In this document: positions 1 through 6,711 of the stretch, in pieces
How positions within the stretch are numbered: the first letter of the stretch is position 1
How the letters are laid out: each line of letters starts with the position of its first letter
Origin: Oscillospiraceae bacterium
GTDB taxonomy: Bacteria; Bacillota; Clostridia; Oscillospirales; Ruminococcaceae
Direction of reading: 5' to 3'
Assembly: GCA_016303195.1 (NCBI GenBank)
Contig: JAEDMD010000067.1
Coordinates: 1-9,710, forward strand
Length of the DNA: 9,710 nucleotides
Notes under the pieces: generated by a model
What the model was told of the DNA's origin: nothing
What the model saw: the letters and a program-made list of their open reading frames with translations, nothing else
Database searches by the model: none
Program-made: the position numbers and the translations under genes

Positions 1-25
1 TAACATCCCCCTTGACCCCAGAAAT

Positions 26-54
26 GCCGCCTTCGGCGGTTTTATTATTTTTTT
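26..54 (+). terminator. Rho-independent terminator of an upstream unit
   Basis: A GC-rich hairpin at 26-40 (GCCGCC, loop TTC, GGCGGT; six pairs counting one terminal G-U) is followed by a T-rich tract (40-54, TTTTATTATTTTTTT). This is the classic intrinsic terminator layout on the + strand. On the opposite strand the hairpin is followed by only three T residues, so it is unlikely to work both ways. It probably ends transcription of a gene lying before the window; a TAA at 1-3 could be that gene's stop codon, but this cannot be shown from three bases. Confidence 0.85.
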
Positions 55-91
55 AGTAAATGCTGTTGTCTTGTTTATTTTGTGAAATGGC

Positions 92-120
92 TTGCATTTC
101 CTGCAAAAAGGTGTTATAAT
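92..120 (+). promoter_or_regulatory. Sigma-A type promoter with extended -10, driving the yicC operon
   Basis: A -35 box TTGCAT (92-97) is separated by exactly 17 bases from a perfect TATAAT (115-120). A TG dinucleotide at 112-113, one base before the -10, makes it an extended -10 promoter. Transcription would start near 127, leaving a leader of about 45 bases before the GTG of yicC. An imperfectly placed second TATAAT lies at 123-128 but has no matching -35. An inverted repeat TTGCA/TGCAA (92-96 and 102-106) overlaps the -35 and spacer and could be an operator. No riboswitch-sized leader is present. Confidence 0.85.
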
Positions 121-171
121 AATATAATAGCATAGTTATGCGAAAAATTATCATAGAAAGCAGGAGATACC

Positions 172-1050
172 GTGCTGAAAAGTATGACAGGCTACGGCAG
201 AGCGCAGAAAATTCTCAACGGACGAGATATCCTCGTCGAAATTCGTTCCGTTAACCATAGATACTATGAGTATTCGTCAAGGATCCCCCGCACTTATAAT
301 TATATTGACGAAAAACTCAAGGCTTTACTTAAAAATTCTATCTCTCGTGGTAAGGTCGAAGTGGCTGTGACCATTAACAATATCGAGGGCAAGGATACAG
401 AGATCGCTATAAATAAAGGTACAGCAGAAGGCTATGTTCAGGCTCTCAGAAGTATTTCTCAGGAGCTTGGTCTGGAGGATGACCTCACTCTCTCAAAACT
501 CATAAAGCTCCCCGATATCTTCACCGTCCAGAAAACTCCCGATGATGAGGAACAGGTCTGGAACGATGTGGCTGATGTCGCTCAGGAGGCAGTTTCCAAA
601 TTCGTGGAAATGCGTACTACCGAGGGCCAGCGCCTTAGAAAGGATATCACCGACAAGGCTGACGGCATCCTCAGAATGGTCATGGAGGTCGAGAGACTTT
701 CCCCGATCACTGTGGAAAATTACCGTGCCCGCCTTTATAAAAAGCTCAGCGAGATTCTCGAAAATAAGGACATCGACGAGCAGAGGATACTTACCGAGTC
801 CGCTGTTTTTGCCGAAAAGATCGCTGTTGACGAGGAAACTGTCCGCCTCAGAAGCCATATATCCCAGCTCAAAGCTATGCTCGGCTCGGATGAGGCTGTC
901 GGAAGAAAGCTGGACTTCATCGTGCAGGAAATGAATCGTGAGGTCAATACCATCGGTTCAAAGGCTCAGGATCTCAATATCACCAAGATCGTCGTTGATA
1001 TGAAAGCGGAGATCGAGAAGATACGTGAGCAGATCCAGAATATTGAGTAA
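172..1050 (+). CDS. yicC: YicC/YloC family endoribonuclease-like protein
   Basis: Full-length member (292 aa) of the YicC/YloC family, cytoplasmic proteins reported in E. coli to be endoribonucleases affecting small-RNA turnover. The N-terminal domain starts with the signature MTGYG (residues 5-9) and EIRSVNHR (23-30); MRTTEG is at 147-151. The C-terminal DUF1732 domain carries LRSHISQ (226-232), GRKLDFIVQEMNRE (244-257), NTIGSK (259-264) and the typical ending REQIQNIE. The start is the GTG at 172: an AGGAG at 162-166 lies 5 bases upstream, and the resulting MLKSMTGYG matches the usual family N-terminus, whereas the ATG at 184 would cut off the first residues. First gene after the promoter; remA begins 3 bases after its stop. 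Identity is clear from the family motifs; the RNase activity is known from homologues only. Confidence 0.93.
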   Translation: MLKSMTGYGRAQKILNGRDILVEIRSVNHRYYEYSSRIPRTYNYIDEKLKALLKNSISRGKVEVAVTINNIEGKDTEIAINKGTAEGYVQALRSISQELGLEDDLTLSKLIKLPDIFTVQKTPDDEEQVWNDVADVAQEAVSKFVEMRTTEGQRLRKDITDKADGILRMVMEVERLSPITVENYRARLYKKLSEILENKDIDEQRILTESAVFAEKIAVDEETVRLRSHISQLKAMLGSDEAVGRKLDFIVQEMNREVNTIGSKAQDLNITKIVVDMKAEIEKIREQIQNIE

Positions 1051-1053
1051 AAT

Positions 1054-1311
1054 ATGAAACTTGTAAGCATCGGTTACGGAAATATGGTCTCCGCAGACAG
1101 GATAGTTTCCGTCGTAAGCCCTGAATCTGCGCCCATAAAAAGGCTCATTCAGGAGGCTCGTGACGACGGCAGAGCCATTGACGCAACCTTCGGAAGAAAA
1201 ACAAGAGCGGTTCTTATCATGGACAGCGGACATATCATCCTTTCGTCCCTGATAACCGACACTCTTGCTGCGAGAATTAACGATTCAGGAGGATCAGAGG
1301 ACAATGAATAA
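1054..1311 (+). CDS. remA: RemA/DUF370 family DNA-binding regulator
   Basis: An 85-aa protein that matches RemA (YlzA) closely along its length: SIGYGN (5-10), [10 protein letters not shown] (21-30), [11 protein letters not shown] (43-53) and MDSGHIILS (56-64). In Bacillus subtilis RemA binds DNA and activates biofilm-matrix and osmoprotection genes; its role in clostridia is not well defined, so the function here is inferred from family. It sits in its conserved position between yicC and gmk. There is no convincing Shine-Dalgarno before the ATG at 1054 (only GAG at 1045-1047 inside the yicC stop region), and only 3 bases separate it from yicC, so translation is probably coupled to yicC. The 3' end overlaps the gmk start by 8 nt. 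Confidence 0.92.
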   Translation: MKLVSIGYGNMVSADRIVSVVSPESAPIKRLIQEARDDGRAIDATFGRKTRAVLIMDSGHIILSSLITDTLAARINDSGGSEDNE

Positions 1312-1909
1312 GGGCAGACTTATCGTCTTTTCCGCTCCGTCAGGATGCGGCAAAGGCACAATGCTGGAGCAGATCCTTAAAAATGAGGACTTCTGCGTGT
1401 CAGTTTCCGCCACTACAAGATTGCCCCGTGAAGGCGAAGTTGACGGCGTGAACTACTATTTCATCAGCAAGGATGAGTTCACTGAGCGTATCGGTGAGGG
1501 GAAATTCCTTGAATATGCCGAGTATTGCGGAAATTTTTACGGAACTCCAATGGATAAGGTAAATGAAATGCTGGAAAAAGGTAAAAATGTTATCCTTGAA
1601 ATAGAGGTGCAGGGTGCTGTAAAGGTCATGAACAAGCGTCCTGATGCGCTTTCAATCTTCATCGCTCCGCCATCTATCAACGAGCTTCGCCGCCGTCTCC
1701 ATAAGAGAGGCACTGAGTCCGACGAGGTCATCGAGCAGCGTGTTGCTCAGGCTTCAAACGAGGTCGCCCTTGCCGCAAAATACGATTATATCATCGTTAA
1801 TGACGCTCTTGAGGATGCTGTTGAGGACTTTTTCCACGTTGTCCGTGCCGAACAGCTCAGAGCCGACAAGCGTCCTGAGATAATCGCTGATATCATTAAA
1901 AATTCGTGA
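1304..1909 (+). CDS. gmk: Guanylate kinase
   Basis: Cytoplasmic enzyme that phosphorylates GMP to GDP with ATP, needed for GTP and dGTP supply. The 201-aa length is normal for the family. Visible features: P-loop [10 protein letters not shown] (10-19, Lys17), the GMP-binding segment [19 protein letters not shown] (35-53), [10 protein letters not shown] (73-82), EIEVQG (99-104, usually EIDVQG), the lid region with RLHKRGTES (131-139) and YDYIIVND (160-167). The ATG at 1304 is chosen because it gives a normal kinase N-terminus and has AGGAGG at 1287-1292 (11 bases away) and AGAGG at 1296-1300; an upstream in-frame TTG at 1265 would add 13 residues unlike the family. It overlaps the end of remA by 8 nt in another frame. 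Confidence 0.96.
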   Translation: MNKGRLIVFSAPSGCGKGTMLEQILKNEDFCVSVSATTRLPREGEVDGVNYYFISKDEFTERIGEGKFLEYAEYCGNFYGTPMDKVNEMLEKGKNVILEIEVQGAVKVMNKRPDALSIFIAPPSINELRRRLHKRGTESDEVIEQRVAQASNEVALAAKYDYIIVNDALEDAVEDFFHVVRAEQLRADKRPEIIADIIKNS

Positions 1910-1913
1910 AACT

Positions 1914-1925
1914 GCACAATTGTGC
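1914..1925. repeat. 12-base perfect palindrome in the gmk-rpoZ gap
   Basis: GCACAATTGTGC reads the same on both strands and lies 4 bases after the gmk stop, 25 bases before the rpoZ start. It could be an operator or a weak RNA stem (four GC-rich pairs with an AAUU loop). No T tract follows, so it is not a terminator. A perfect 12-mer palindrome is expected about twice by chance in a window this size, so only its position in a gene gap argues for meaning. Confidence 0.3.
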
Positions 1926-1950
1926 TGAATAATATTTAGAGGTGTTGAAT

Positions 1951-2160
1951 ATGCTTAGACCCGCTGTAAATCAGATCATTTCAAAGAACGAGAGCTGTTA
2001 TTCACTGGTTATCGCTGTTGCAAAACGTGCAAGAGAGATCGCCGATGAGCTTTACGCAAACAATGAAACTCTCGAAGAAAAGCCCGTTAAGACCGCTGTT
2101 GAGGAGCTTGCAAGCGGTAAGTGCAAGATCGTCAGCACTGCTCCCGTAAACAACGAATAA
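1951..2160 (+). CDS. rpoZ: DNA-directed RNA polymerase omega subunit
   Basis: A 69-aa protein, the usual size of Firmicutes omega (about 67 aa). Omega helps fold and assemble the beta-prime subunit of RNA polymerase. The signature SCYSLVIAVAKRAREIADE (15-33) matches the core omega motif in which a Y-L-V segment is followed by AKRARE-like helix residues; EKPVKTAVEELASGK (43-57) matches the conserved second half. The ATG at 1951 is preferred over the in-frame GTG at 1942: AGAGGTG at 1938-1944 is 6 bases before the ATG and overlaps the GTG. The gene follows gmk after 41 bases, and its TAA shares one base with the priA ATG (TAATG). Confidence 0.94.
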   Translation: MLRPAVNQIISKNESCYSLVIAVAKRAREIADELYANNETLEEKPVKTAVEELASGKCKIVSTAPVNNE

Positions 2161-4604
2161 TGCCCCTTATTGCGGAAACATCCGTCAGCGGAACAGCCTA
2201 TTCTTTCGATATGCTGTTCAGCTACGCTGTGCCCGACGGCATGGCGGCCGCCGAGGGATGCCGTGTTCTCGTCCCTTTCGGACGAGGCAACAAGCGGCGT
2301 ATCGGCGTTGTTATGAAGCTCTCGGAGGGAAATACGGATGGTCTGAAATCCCTTGTTTCACTTGTGGATGAGACCCCCGTCATTTCACGGGAACTTCTTG
2401 ATCTTGCGATCTATCTGAGCGAGCATACCTACTGCACCTATTTCGATGCGGTCAGGACTATGCTTCCGCCTGCGATGAGCGTCAGCACTAAGGAAAGGTT
2501 TGAGATAGTCAAAAATTTCACAGACTTTTCCGCTCTGTCGGAGGAGGCTCACGAACTGCTGGATATACTCACGGATCTGCCCGATAATAAGGAACTGAAC
2601 AGCTATCTTACCGATTTTTCGGAAAAATACGGCAGACATCTCATTGATGAGCTTTGTGATGCCGATGCGCTCAGCTCCGATAATGTTTTCAGGCAGGCTG
2701 TCGGCGATGCATCAGTGAAAATGGTGCGTCTCACCGACGAATATATGAGTTCGCCCGAAAAATTCAAGCTGACTCCAAAACAGAAGACAGTTGCCGATTT
2801 CCTCAGCGAATACGGCACTGCCGCCACCAAAGAAGCGGCATATATGTGCGGTGTTACGCAGGCTGTTGTGAAGCGTCTCATCGCCAATAATGCGGCTGAG
2901 GAGTACGACATGGAGGTTTTCCGCCATGTTGATGACGGCGCTGAGGAGAAATGCGACCCCGAAAGCGTAGTTCTCTCCGATGAACAGCAGGCGGCCCATG
3001 ACGCAGTTCTTGCCAAGCTGTTTGAGGGCAGGGCGGCGGCTTTTCTGCTTCACGGCGTTACGGGAAGCGGAAAGACTTCGGTTTTCGAGAAACTCATCCA
3101 TGATACCGTAAAACTTGGAAAACAGGCGATGCTCCTTATTCCTGAGATCGGCCTGACTCCACAGATACTGCGCCGTTTCCGTTCACTTTTCGGCGAACGT
3201 GTCGCAGTCATCCACAGCGGTCTCTCACAGGGACAGCGTCTGGATGAATATAAAAGGATAAAGAAAGGCGGAGCGGACATCGTAATTGGCACGAGAAGCG
3301 CCGTTTTTGCGCCTTTGGACAACATTGGCATCATTATTATCGACGAGGAGGGAGAGCGTTCCTACAAATCAGACAGCTCTCCGAGATATATGACCCACGA
3401 TATCGCCCGAAAGCGCTGCGCCTACCATAATGCAGTGCTTCTTCTTGCGTCTGCCACTCCCTCGGTGGAAAGCTACTACCTTGCGGAAAAAGGCGTATAC
3501 AAGCTGTTGGAGATGAAAAAGCGTTACAGCACATCTCCGCTCCCTGAGGTGAGCATCGTGGATATGAACATCGAGCGGACGGACGGCAATAAGACCGAAT
3601 TCAGCCGAAAACTCGCCTATGAACTGAGTATGAACCTGCAAAACGGTGAGCAGTCAATTCTTCTGCTGAACCGCCGAGGCTACCATACCGTCATAAGCTG
3701 CTGCGACTGCTATCAGCCTGTCTATTGCCCGAATTGCTCAGTTCCGCTGACCTATCACAAGAAGAATGACAAGCTGATGTGCCACTACTGCGGCTACGTC
3801 AGCGAGAAGATCACCAAATGCCCCGAATGCGGCTCAGAAAGGCTCAGGAGCATGGGTTTCGGCACTCAGAAGCTGGAGGAGGAGCTTGCAGTCTATTTCC
3901 CGACAGCAAGAGTCCTGCGTATGGATGCGGATACCACTTTTTCACGATATTCCTACGAAAAGAACTTCTCAGACTTCCGTGACGGAAAGTATGACATAAT
4001 GATCGGAACTCAGATGATCGGCAAGGGTCTTGATTTCCCGAATGTTACTCTTGTGGGAGTGCTTTCGGTGGATAAAGCGCTGTTTGCAGGGGATTTCCGA
4101 AGCTATGAGCGGACTTTTTCGCTGATAACTCAGGTCGTCGGACGAAGCGGCCGTGGTGACAAGCAGGGAAGGGCGATACTCCAGACTTTCATGCCCGAAC
4201 ACTACATCATGAACCTCGCCGCCGAGCAGGATTACAAGGGCTTCTACAACGAGGAAATAGCCATCCGACGGGCTATGATATTTCCGCCCGTTTGCGATAT
4301 GGCAGTTTTCTGTTTCTCCGCAAACAGCGAAATATCGGCAATAAAAGGCTCAGGCGCAGTTCTGGAGCTGATGAAGAAAAAACTTGACGAACTTAAACCG
4401 AAAACTCCCATCCGTGTGCTTGGCCCTGTCAGAGCCTCATATGGAAGAATAAACGGCAAGTTCCGATACAGAATAATAATGAAATGTAAAAATAACGCTG
4501 AGATACGTGGTTTTATCAGCAGTCTGCTGAAAGATGCCCCGAAGCTGGCGGATATGAAAGGCGTTTCCCTCTATGCCGACATGAACGGCGATGTGGGAGT
4601 ATGA
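2160..4604 (+). CDS. priA: Primosomal protein N' (replication restart helicase PriA)
   Basis: A 814-aa superfamily 2 3'-5' helicase that recognises stalled or collapsed forks and reloads the replisome; length fits the family (about 800 aa in B. subtilis). In order: N-terminal 3'-end DNA-binding domain (about 1-105; RVLVPFGRG, LSEHTYCTYFDAVRTMLPP); a winged-helix-like linker (about 200-255); Walker A GVTGSGKT (299-306, Lys305); motif II DEEG (395-398); ATPSVES; eight zinc-binding cysteines in four CxxC pairs (C514/C517, C523/C526, C541/C544, C554/C557); motif V GTQMIGKGLDFPNVTL; motif VI QVVGRSGR; then a C-terminal domain. Motif II is odd: PriA normally has DEEH, here the His is Gly. The ATG at 2160 overlaps the rpoZ stop by one base and has no Shine-Dalgarno, implying translational coupling to rpoZ. 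An in-frame ATG at 2121 would lie inside rpoZ and add 13 residues not typical of the family. Confidence 0.95.
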   Translation: MPLIAETSVSGTAYSFDMLFSYAVPDGMAAAEGCRVLVPFGRGNKRRIGVVMKLSEGNTDGLKSLVSLVDETPVISRELLDLAIYLSEHTYCTYFDAVRTMLPPAMSVSTKERFEIVKNFTDFSALSEEAHELLDILTDLPDNKELNSYLTDFSEKYGRHLIDELCDADALSSDNVFRQAVGDASVKMVRLTDEYMSSPEKFKLTPKQKTVADFLSEYGTAATKEAAYMCGVTQAVVKRLIANNAAEEYDMEVFRHVDDGAEEKCDPESVVLSDEQQAAHDAVLAKLFEGRAAAFLLHGVTGSGKTSVFEKLIHDTVKLGKQAMLLIPEIGLTPQILRRFRSLFGERVAVIHSGLSQGQRLDEYKRIKKGGADIVIGTRSAVFAPLDNIGIIIIDEEGERSYKSDSSPRYMTHDIARKRCAYHNAVLLLASATPSVESYYLAEKGVYKLLEMKKRYSTSPLPEVSIVDMNIERTDGNKTEFSRKLAYELSMNLQNGEQSILLLNRRGYHTVISCCDCYQPVYCPNCSVPLTYHKKNDKLMCHYCGYVSEKITKCPECGSERLRSMGFGTQKLEEELAVYFPTARVLRMDADTTFSRYSYEKNFSDFRDGKYDIMIGTQMIGKGLDFPNVTLVGVLSVDKALFAGDFRSYERTFSLITQVVGRSGRGDKQGRAILQTFMPEHYIMNLAAEQDYKGFYNEEIAIRRAMIFPPVCDMAVFCFSANSEISAIKGSGAVLELMKKKLDELKPKTPIRVLGPVRASYGRINGKFRYRIIMKCKNNAEIRGFISSLLKDAPKLADMKGVSLYADMNGDVGV

Positions 4605-4625
4605 CCGTATGAAAGGATTTTTGAA

Positions 4626-5087
4626 ATGGCATTGAGAAAAATTTTGACCGACAAGGACGAGAGTCTCCACAAAGTCTGCAAGCCTGTTGATAAATTTGAC
4701 GAAAGACTGGCTACACTTCTGGACGATATGCACGAAACACTCGACAAAGCGCAGGGTGTCGGACTTGCCGCTCCGCAGATCGGACTTTGCAGAAGAATAT
4801 TCATCATGCACCTCGAAGAAGACAGTTTCGAGTGCATAAATCCCGAAGTTACCATGAAAGAGGGCAAGCAGAGAGTGCAGGAAGGATGCCTTTCATGCCC
4901 GAATGTGTGGGGCTATGTTACCCGCCCGATGAAGTGCCATCTCAAGGCTCAGGACAGACACGGAAACTGGTTCGAGCAGGACTTTGAGGGACTTGGCGCA
5001 CAGTGTACCTGCCACGAAAATGACCATCTGGACGGTCATGTATTTACCGAGATCGTGGAGGAATTCTTCGTACCTGAGGAGGACTGA
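4626..5087 (+). CDS. def: Peptide deformylase
   Basis: Removes the formyl group from the N-terminal Met of nascent proteins at the ribosome; a metal (usually Fe2+) enzyme. The 153-aa protein has all three family motifs: GVGLAAPQIG (44-53, Gln51), EGCLS (86-90, metal ligand Cys88) and HENDH (130-134, metal ligands His130 and His134, catalytic Glu131). Three extra cysteines lie next to these motifs (Cys91, Cys127, Cys129). The ATG at 4626 has AAAGGA at 4612-4617, 8 bases upstream, and gives the common MALRKI-type N-terminus. It follows priA by 21 bases and precedes fmt by 2, the usual pairing of deformylase with the enzyme that adds the formyl group. Confidence 0.96.
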   Translation: MALRKILTDKDESLHKVCKPVDKFDERLATLLDDMHETLDKAQGVGLAAPQIGLCRRIFIMHLEEDSFECINPEVTMKEGKQRVQEGCLSCPNVWGYVTRPMKCHLKAQDRHGNWFEQDFEGLGAQCTCHENDHLDGHVFTEIVEEFFVPEED

Positions 5088-5089
5088 GC

Positions 5090-6031
5090 ATGAAAATAGT
5101 TTTTATGGGAAGCCCTGAATTCTCCGTTCCGTGCCTGAAAGTGCTGGCTGAGAGCAAGCACGAAGTTGCGGCAGTTTTCACACAGCCCGACAAGGCGAGA
5201 GGAAGACGGGGAAATCAGCTCGTGCCGACTGCTGTCAAGGCGGCGGCGCTGGAATACGGCTACGACGTTTACCAGCCTCTTTCACTCAGAAAGGGCGAGG
5301 ATGCCGAAAATGCAATGAAGATTTTGAACGATATTGCTCCTGACCTGATAGTGGTCACTGCTTACGGTCAGATACTCCCGAAAGAGGTGCTGGAGCTTCC
5401 AAAGCATGGCTGTATCAATATCCATGCATCGATATTGCCGAAATACAGGGGCGCAGCGCCTATCAACTGGGTAATCCTCAACGGCGAGACCGAGACAGGC
5501 GTGACTTCTATGCAGATGGGCGAGGGACTTGACACAGGCGATATGCTCATCAAGAAAACCACTGATATCGGCGAAAACGAGACATACGAGGAGCTTTATG
5601 CGAGACTTTCAGTCATGGGCGGAGAGGTGCTTGCGGAAACTCTTGAGGCCGTTGAAAACGGTACGCTCTCACCTGAGCCGCAGGATGATTCGCTGTCCTG
5701 TTATTCCCCTATGATACGCAAGGAAATGAGCGCACTGGACTTCAGCAAGTCTGCCGCAGAGGTGCATAATATCATCCGTGGAGTTACGGGATTCACCATG
5801 CTTGACGGCAAGAGACTGAAGGTGTTCAGATCGGAAATTTCGGACAATATTGCTCCCGATGCGCCTAACGGTTCGATCGTTGACGAAAAGAGATTTGCTG
5901 TAAAGTGCGGTGACGGAAAAGCTGTCATTTTTACGGAAGTTCAGCCCGAAGGCAAAAAGCGCATGGCATCCGCTGACTTCCTCAGAGGAAAAAAGCTCAC
6001 AAAGGGCGAAATACTGGGAGGCGAGCAATGA
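5090..6031 (+). CDS. fmt: Methionyl-tRNA formyltransferase
   Basis: Transfers a formyl group from 10-formyltetrahydrofolate to initiator Met-tRNA. The 313-aa protein has the normal length. The N-terminal Rossmann-like catalytic domain starts MKIVFMGSPEFSVP and holds the basic tRNA-contact loop (34-43, DKARGRRGNQ), the signature HASILPKYRGAAP (112-124) and the catalytic triad Asn110, His112, Asp148 (GEGLDTGDM). The C-terminal tRNA-binding domain starts near 205 and ends with the usual QPEGKKRM (285-292) and DFLRGKKL. Odd point: after NIIRG (227-231) the usual SPWPGA-like segment is missing; the chain goes straight to VTGFTMLDGKRLK. The ATG at 5090 has AGGAGG at 5077-5082, 7 bases upstream. The stop overlaps the next gene as ATGA. 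Confidence 0.96.
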   Translation: MKIVFMGSPEFSVPCLKVLAESKHEVAAVFTQPDKARGRRGNQLVPTAVKAAALEYGYDVYQPLSLRKGEDAENAMKILNDIAPDLIVVTAYGQILPKEVLELPKHGCINIHASILPKYRGAAPINWVILNGETETGVTSMQMGEGLDTGDMLIKKTTDIGENETYEELYARLSVMGGEVLAETLEAVENGTLSPEPQDDSLSCYSPMIRKEMSALDFSKSAAEVHNIIRGVTGFTMLDGKRLKVFRSEISDNIAPDAPNGSIVDEKRFAVKCGDGKAVIFTEVQPEGKKRMASADFLRGKKLTKGEILGGEQ

Positions 6032-6711
6032 ACTACTCTTATCTGATATATTTTCTTATAATGCTCATACTTCCGCTTATCGCCGACATTTATGTTAAGG
6101 TGACTTTCAAGAAGTACAGCAAAGTGGCGAATTTCCGCCGTTTGACCACTGAACAGGTGGTAAGGCAGATACTCGACAGCAACGGCCTTTACAACACAAA
6201 GATCGGCTTCAACGGCGGAAATCTCAGTGATAATTACGATCCGAGAACAAATCAGGTCAATCTTTCAAGATCGACTTCGGGTCAGATATCCGTTGCGGCT
6301 ATCGGTGTTGCGGCACATGAATGCGGTCATGCCTGTCAGCACGCTGAAAATTACTTCCCCATCGTGCTGAGATCGGCTATCGTTCCTGCGGTAAATATCT
6401 GCTCGAAATTCTGGTATCTCGTGTTTATCATCGGTGTACTCCTCAGCGAAATGACCATCGGAACTAATCTTATCTGGGCTTCTGTCATCATGTTTGCGGC
6501 AGTTGTGCTGTTCCAGATAGTGACACTCCCTGCTGAGATCGATGCAAGCAGGAGAGCGATGAAGACCCTCGAATCACAGGCAATACTCGAAGCCGACGAG
6601 CTTCCGATGGCTCGCAAAGTGCTGAGAGCCGCCGCTCTGACATATGTTGCAGGACTTGTGGTTTCCATCATGCAGCTCATCCGCCTTGTCACACTTTCAA
6701 GGAGGAGATAA
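6028..6711 (+). CDS. yugP: YugP-type membrane zinc metallopeptidase
   Basis: A 227-aa integral membrane protein of the neutral zinc metallopeptidase family (Pfam Zn_peptidase_2), like B. subtilis YugP; substrate and physiological role are unknown. An N-terminal hydrophobic segment (about 3-20) is followed by a soluble part with LSDNYDP (66-72), then the zinc site AAHECGH (95-101: His97, Glu98, His101). Further hydrophobic segments lie at about 113-141, 146-166 and 200-221. PAEIDASRRA (168-177) supplies the likely third zinc ligand, Glu170. The family usually has DHYDP where this protein has DNYDP. It starts with ATG at 6028, overlapping the fmt stop by 4 nt, with GGGAGG at 6016-6021. Tight coupling to fmt and rsmB suggests constitutive expression with translation genes; I infer no specific link between them. 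Confidence 0.88.
   Translation: MNYSYLIYFLIMLILPLIADIYVKVTFKKYSKVANFRRLTTEQVVRQILDSNGLYNTKIGFNGGNLSDNYDPRTNQVNLSRSTSGQISVAAIGVAAHECGHACQHAENYFPIVLRSAIVPAVNICSKFWYLVFIIGVLLSEMTIGTNLIWASVIMFAAVVLFQIVTLPAEIDASRRAMKTLESQAILEADELPMARKVLRAAALTYVAGLVVSIMQLIRLVTLSRRR

Noticed and set aside
1..171. A possible small RNA or riboswitch upstream of yicC
   Set aside because: The promoter to start codon distance leaves a leader of about 45 bases without stable structure; the only strong hairpin is the upstream terminator, before the promoter.
1265..1303. Longer gmk starting at an in-frame TTG
   Set aside because: The added 13 residues are not family-like, lie inside remA, and the ATG at 1304 has its own binding site.
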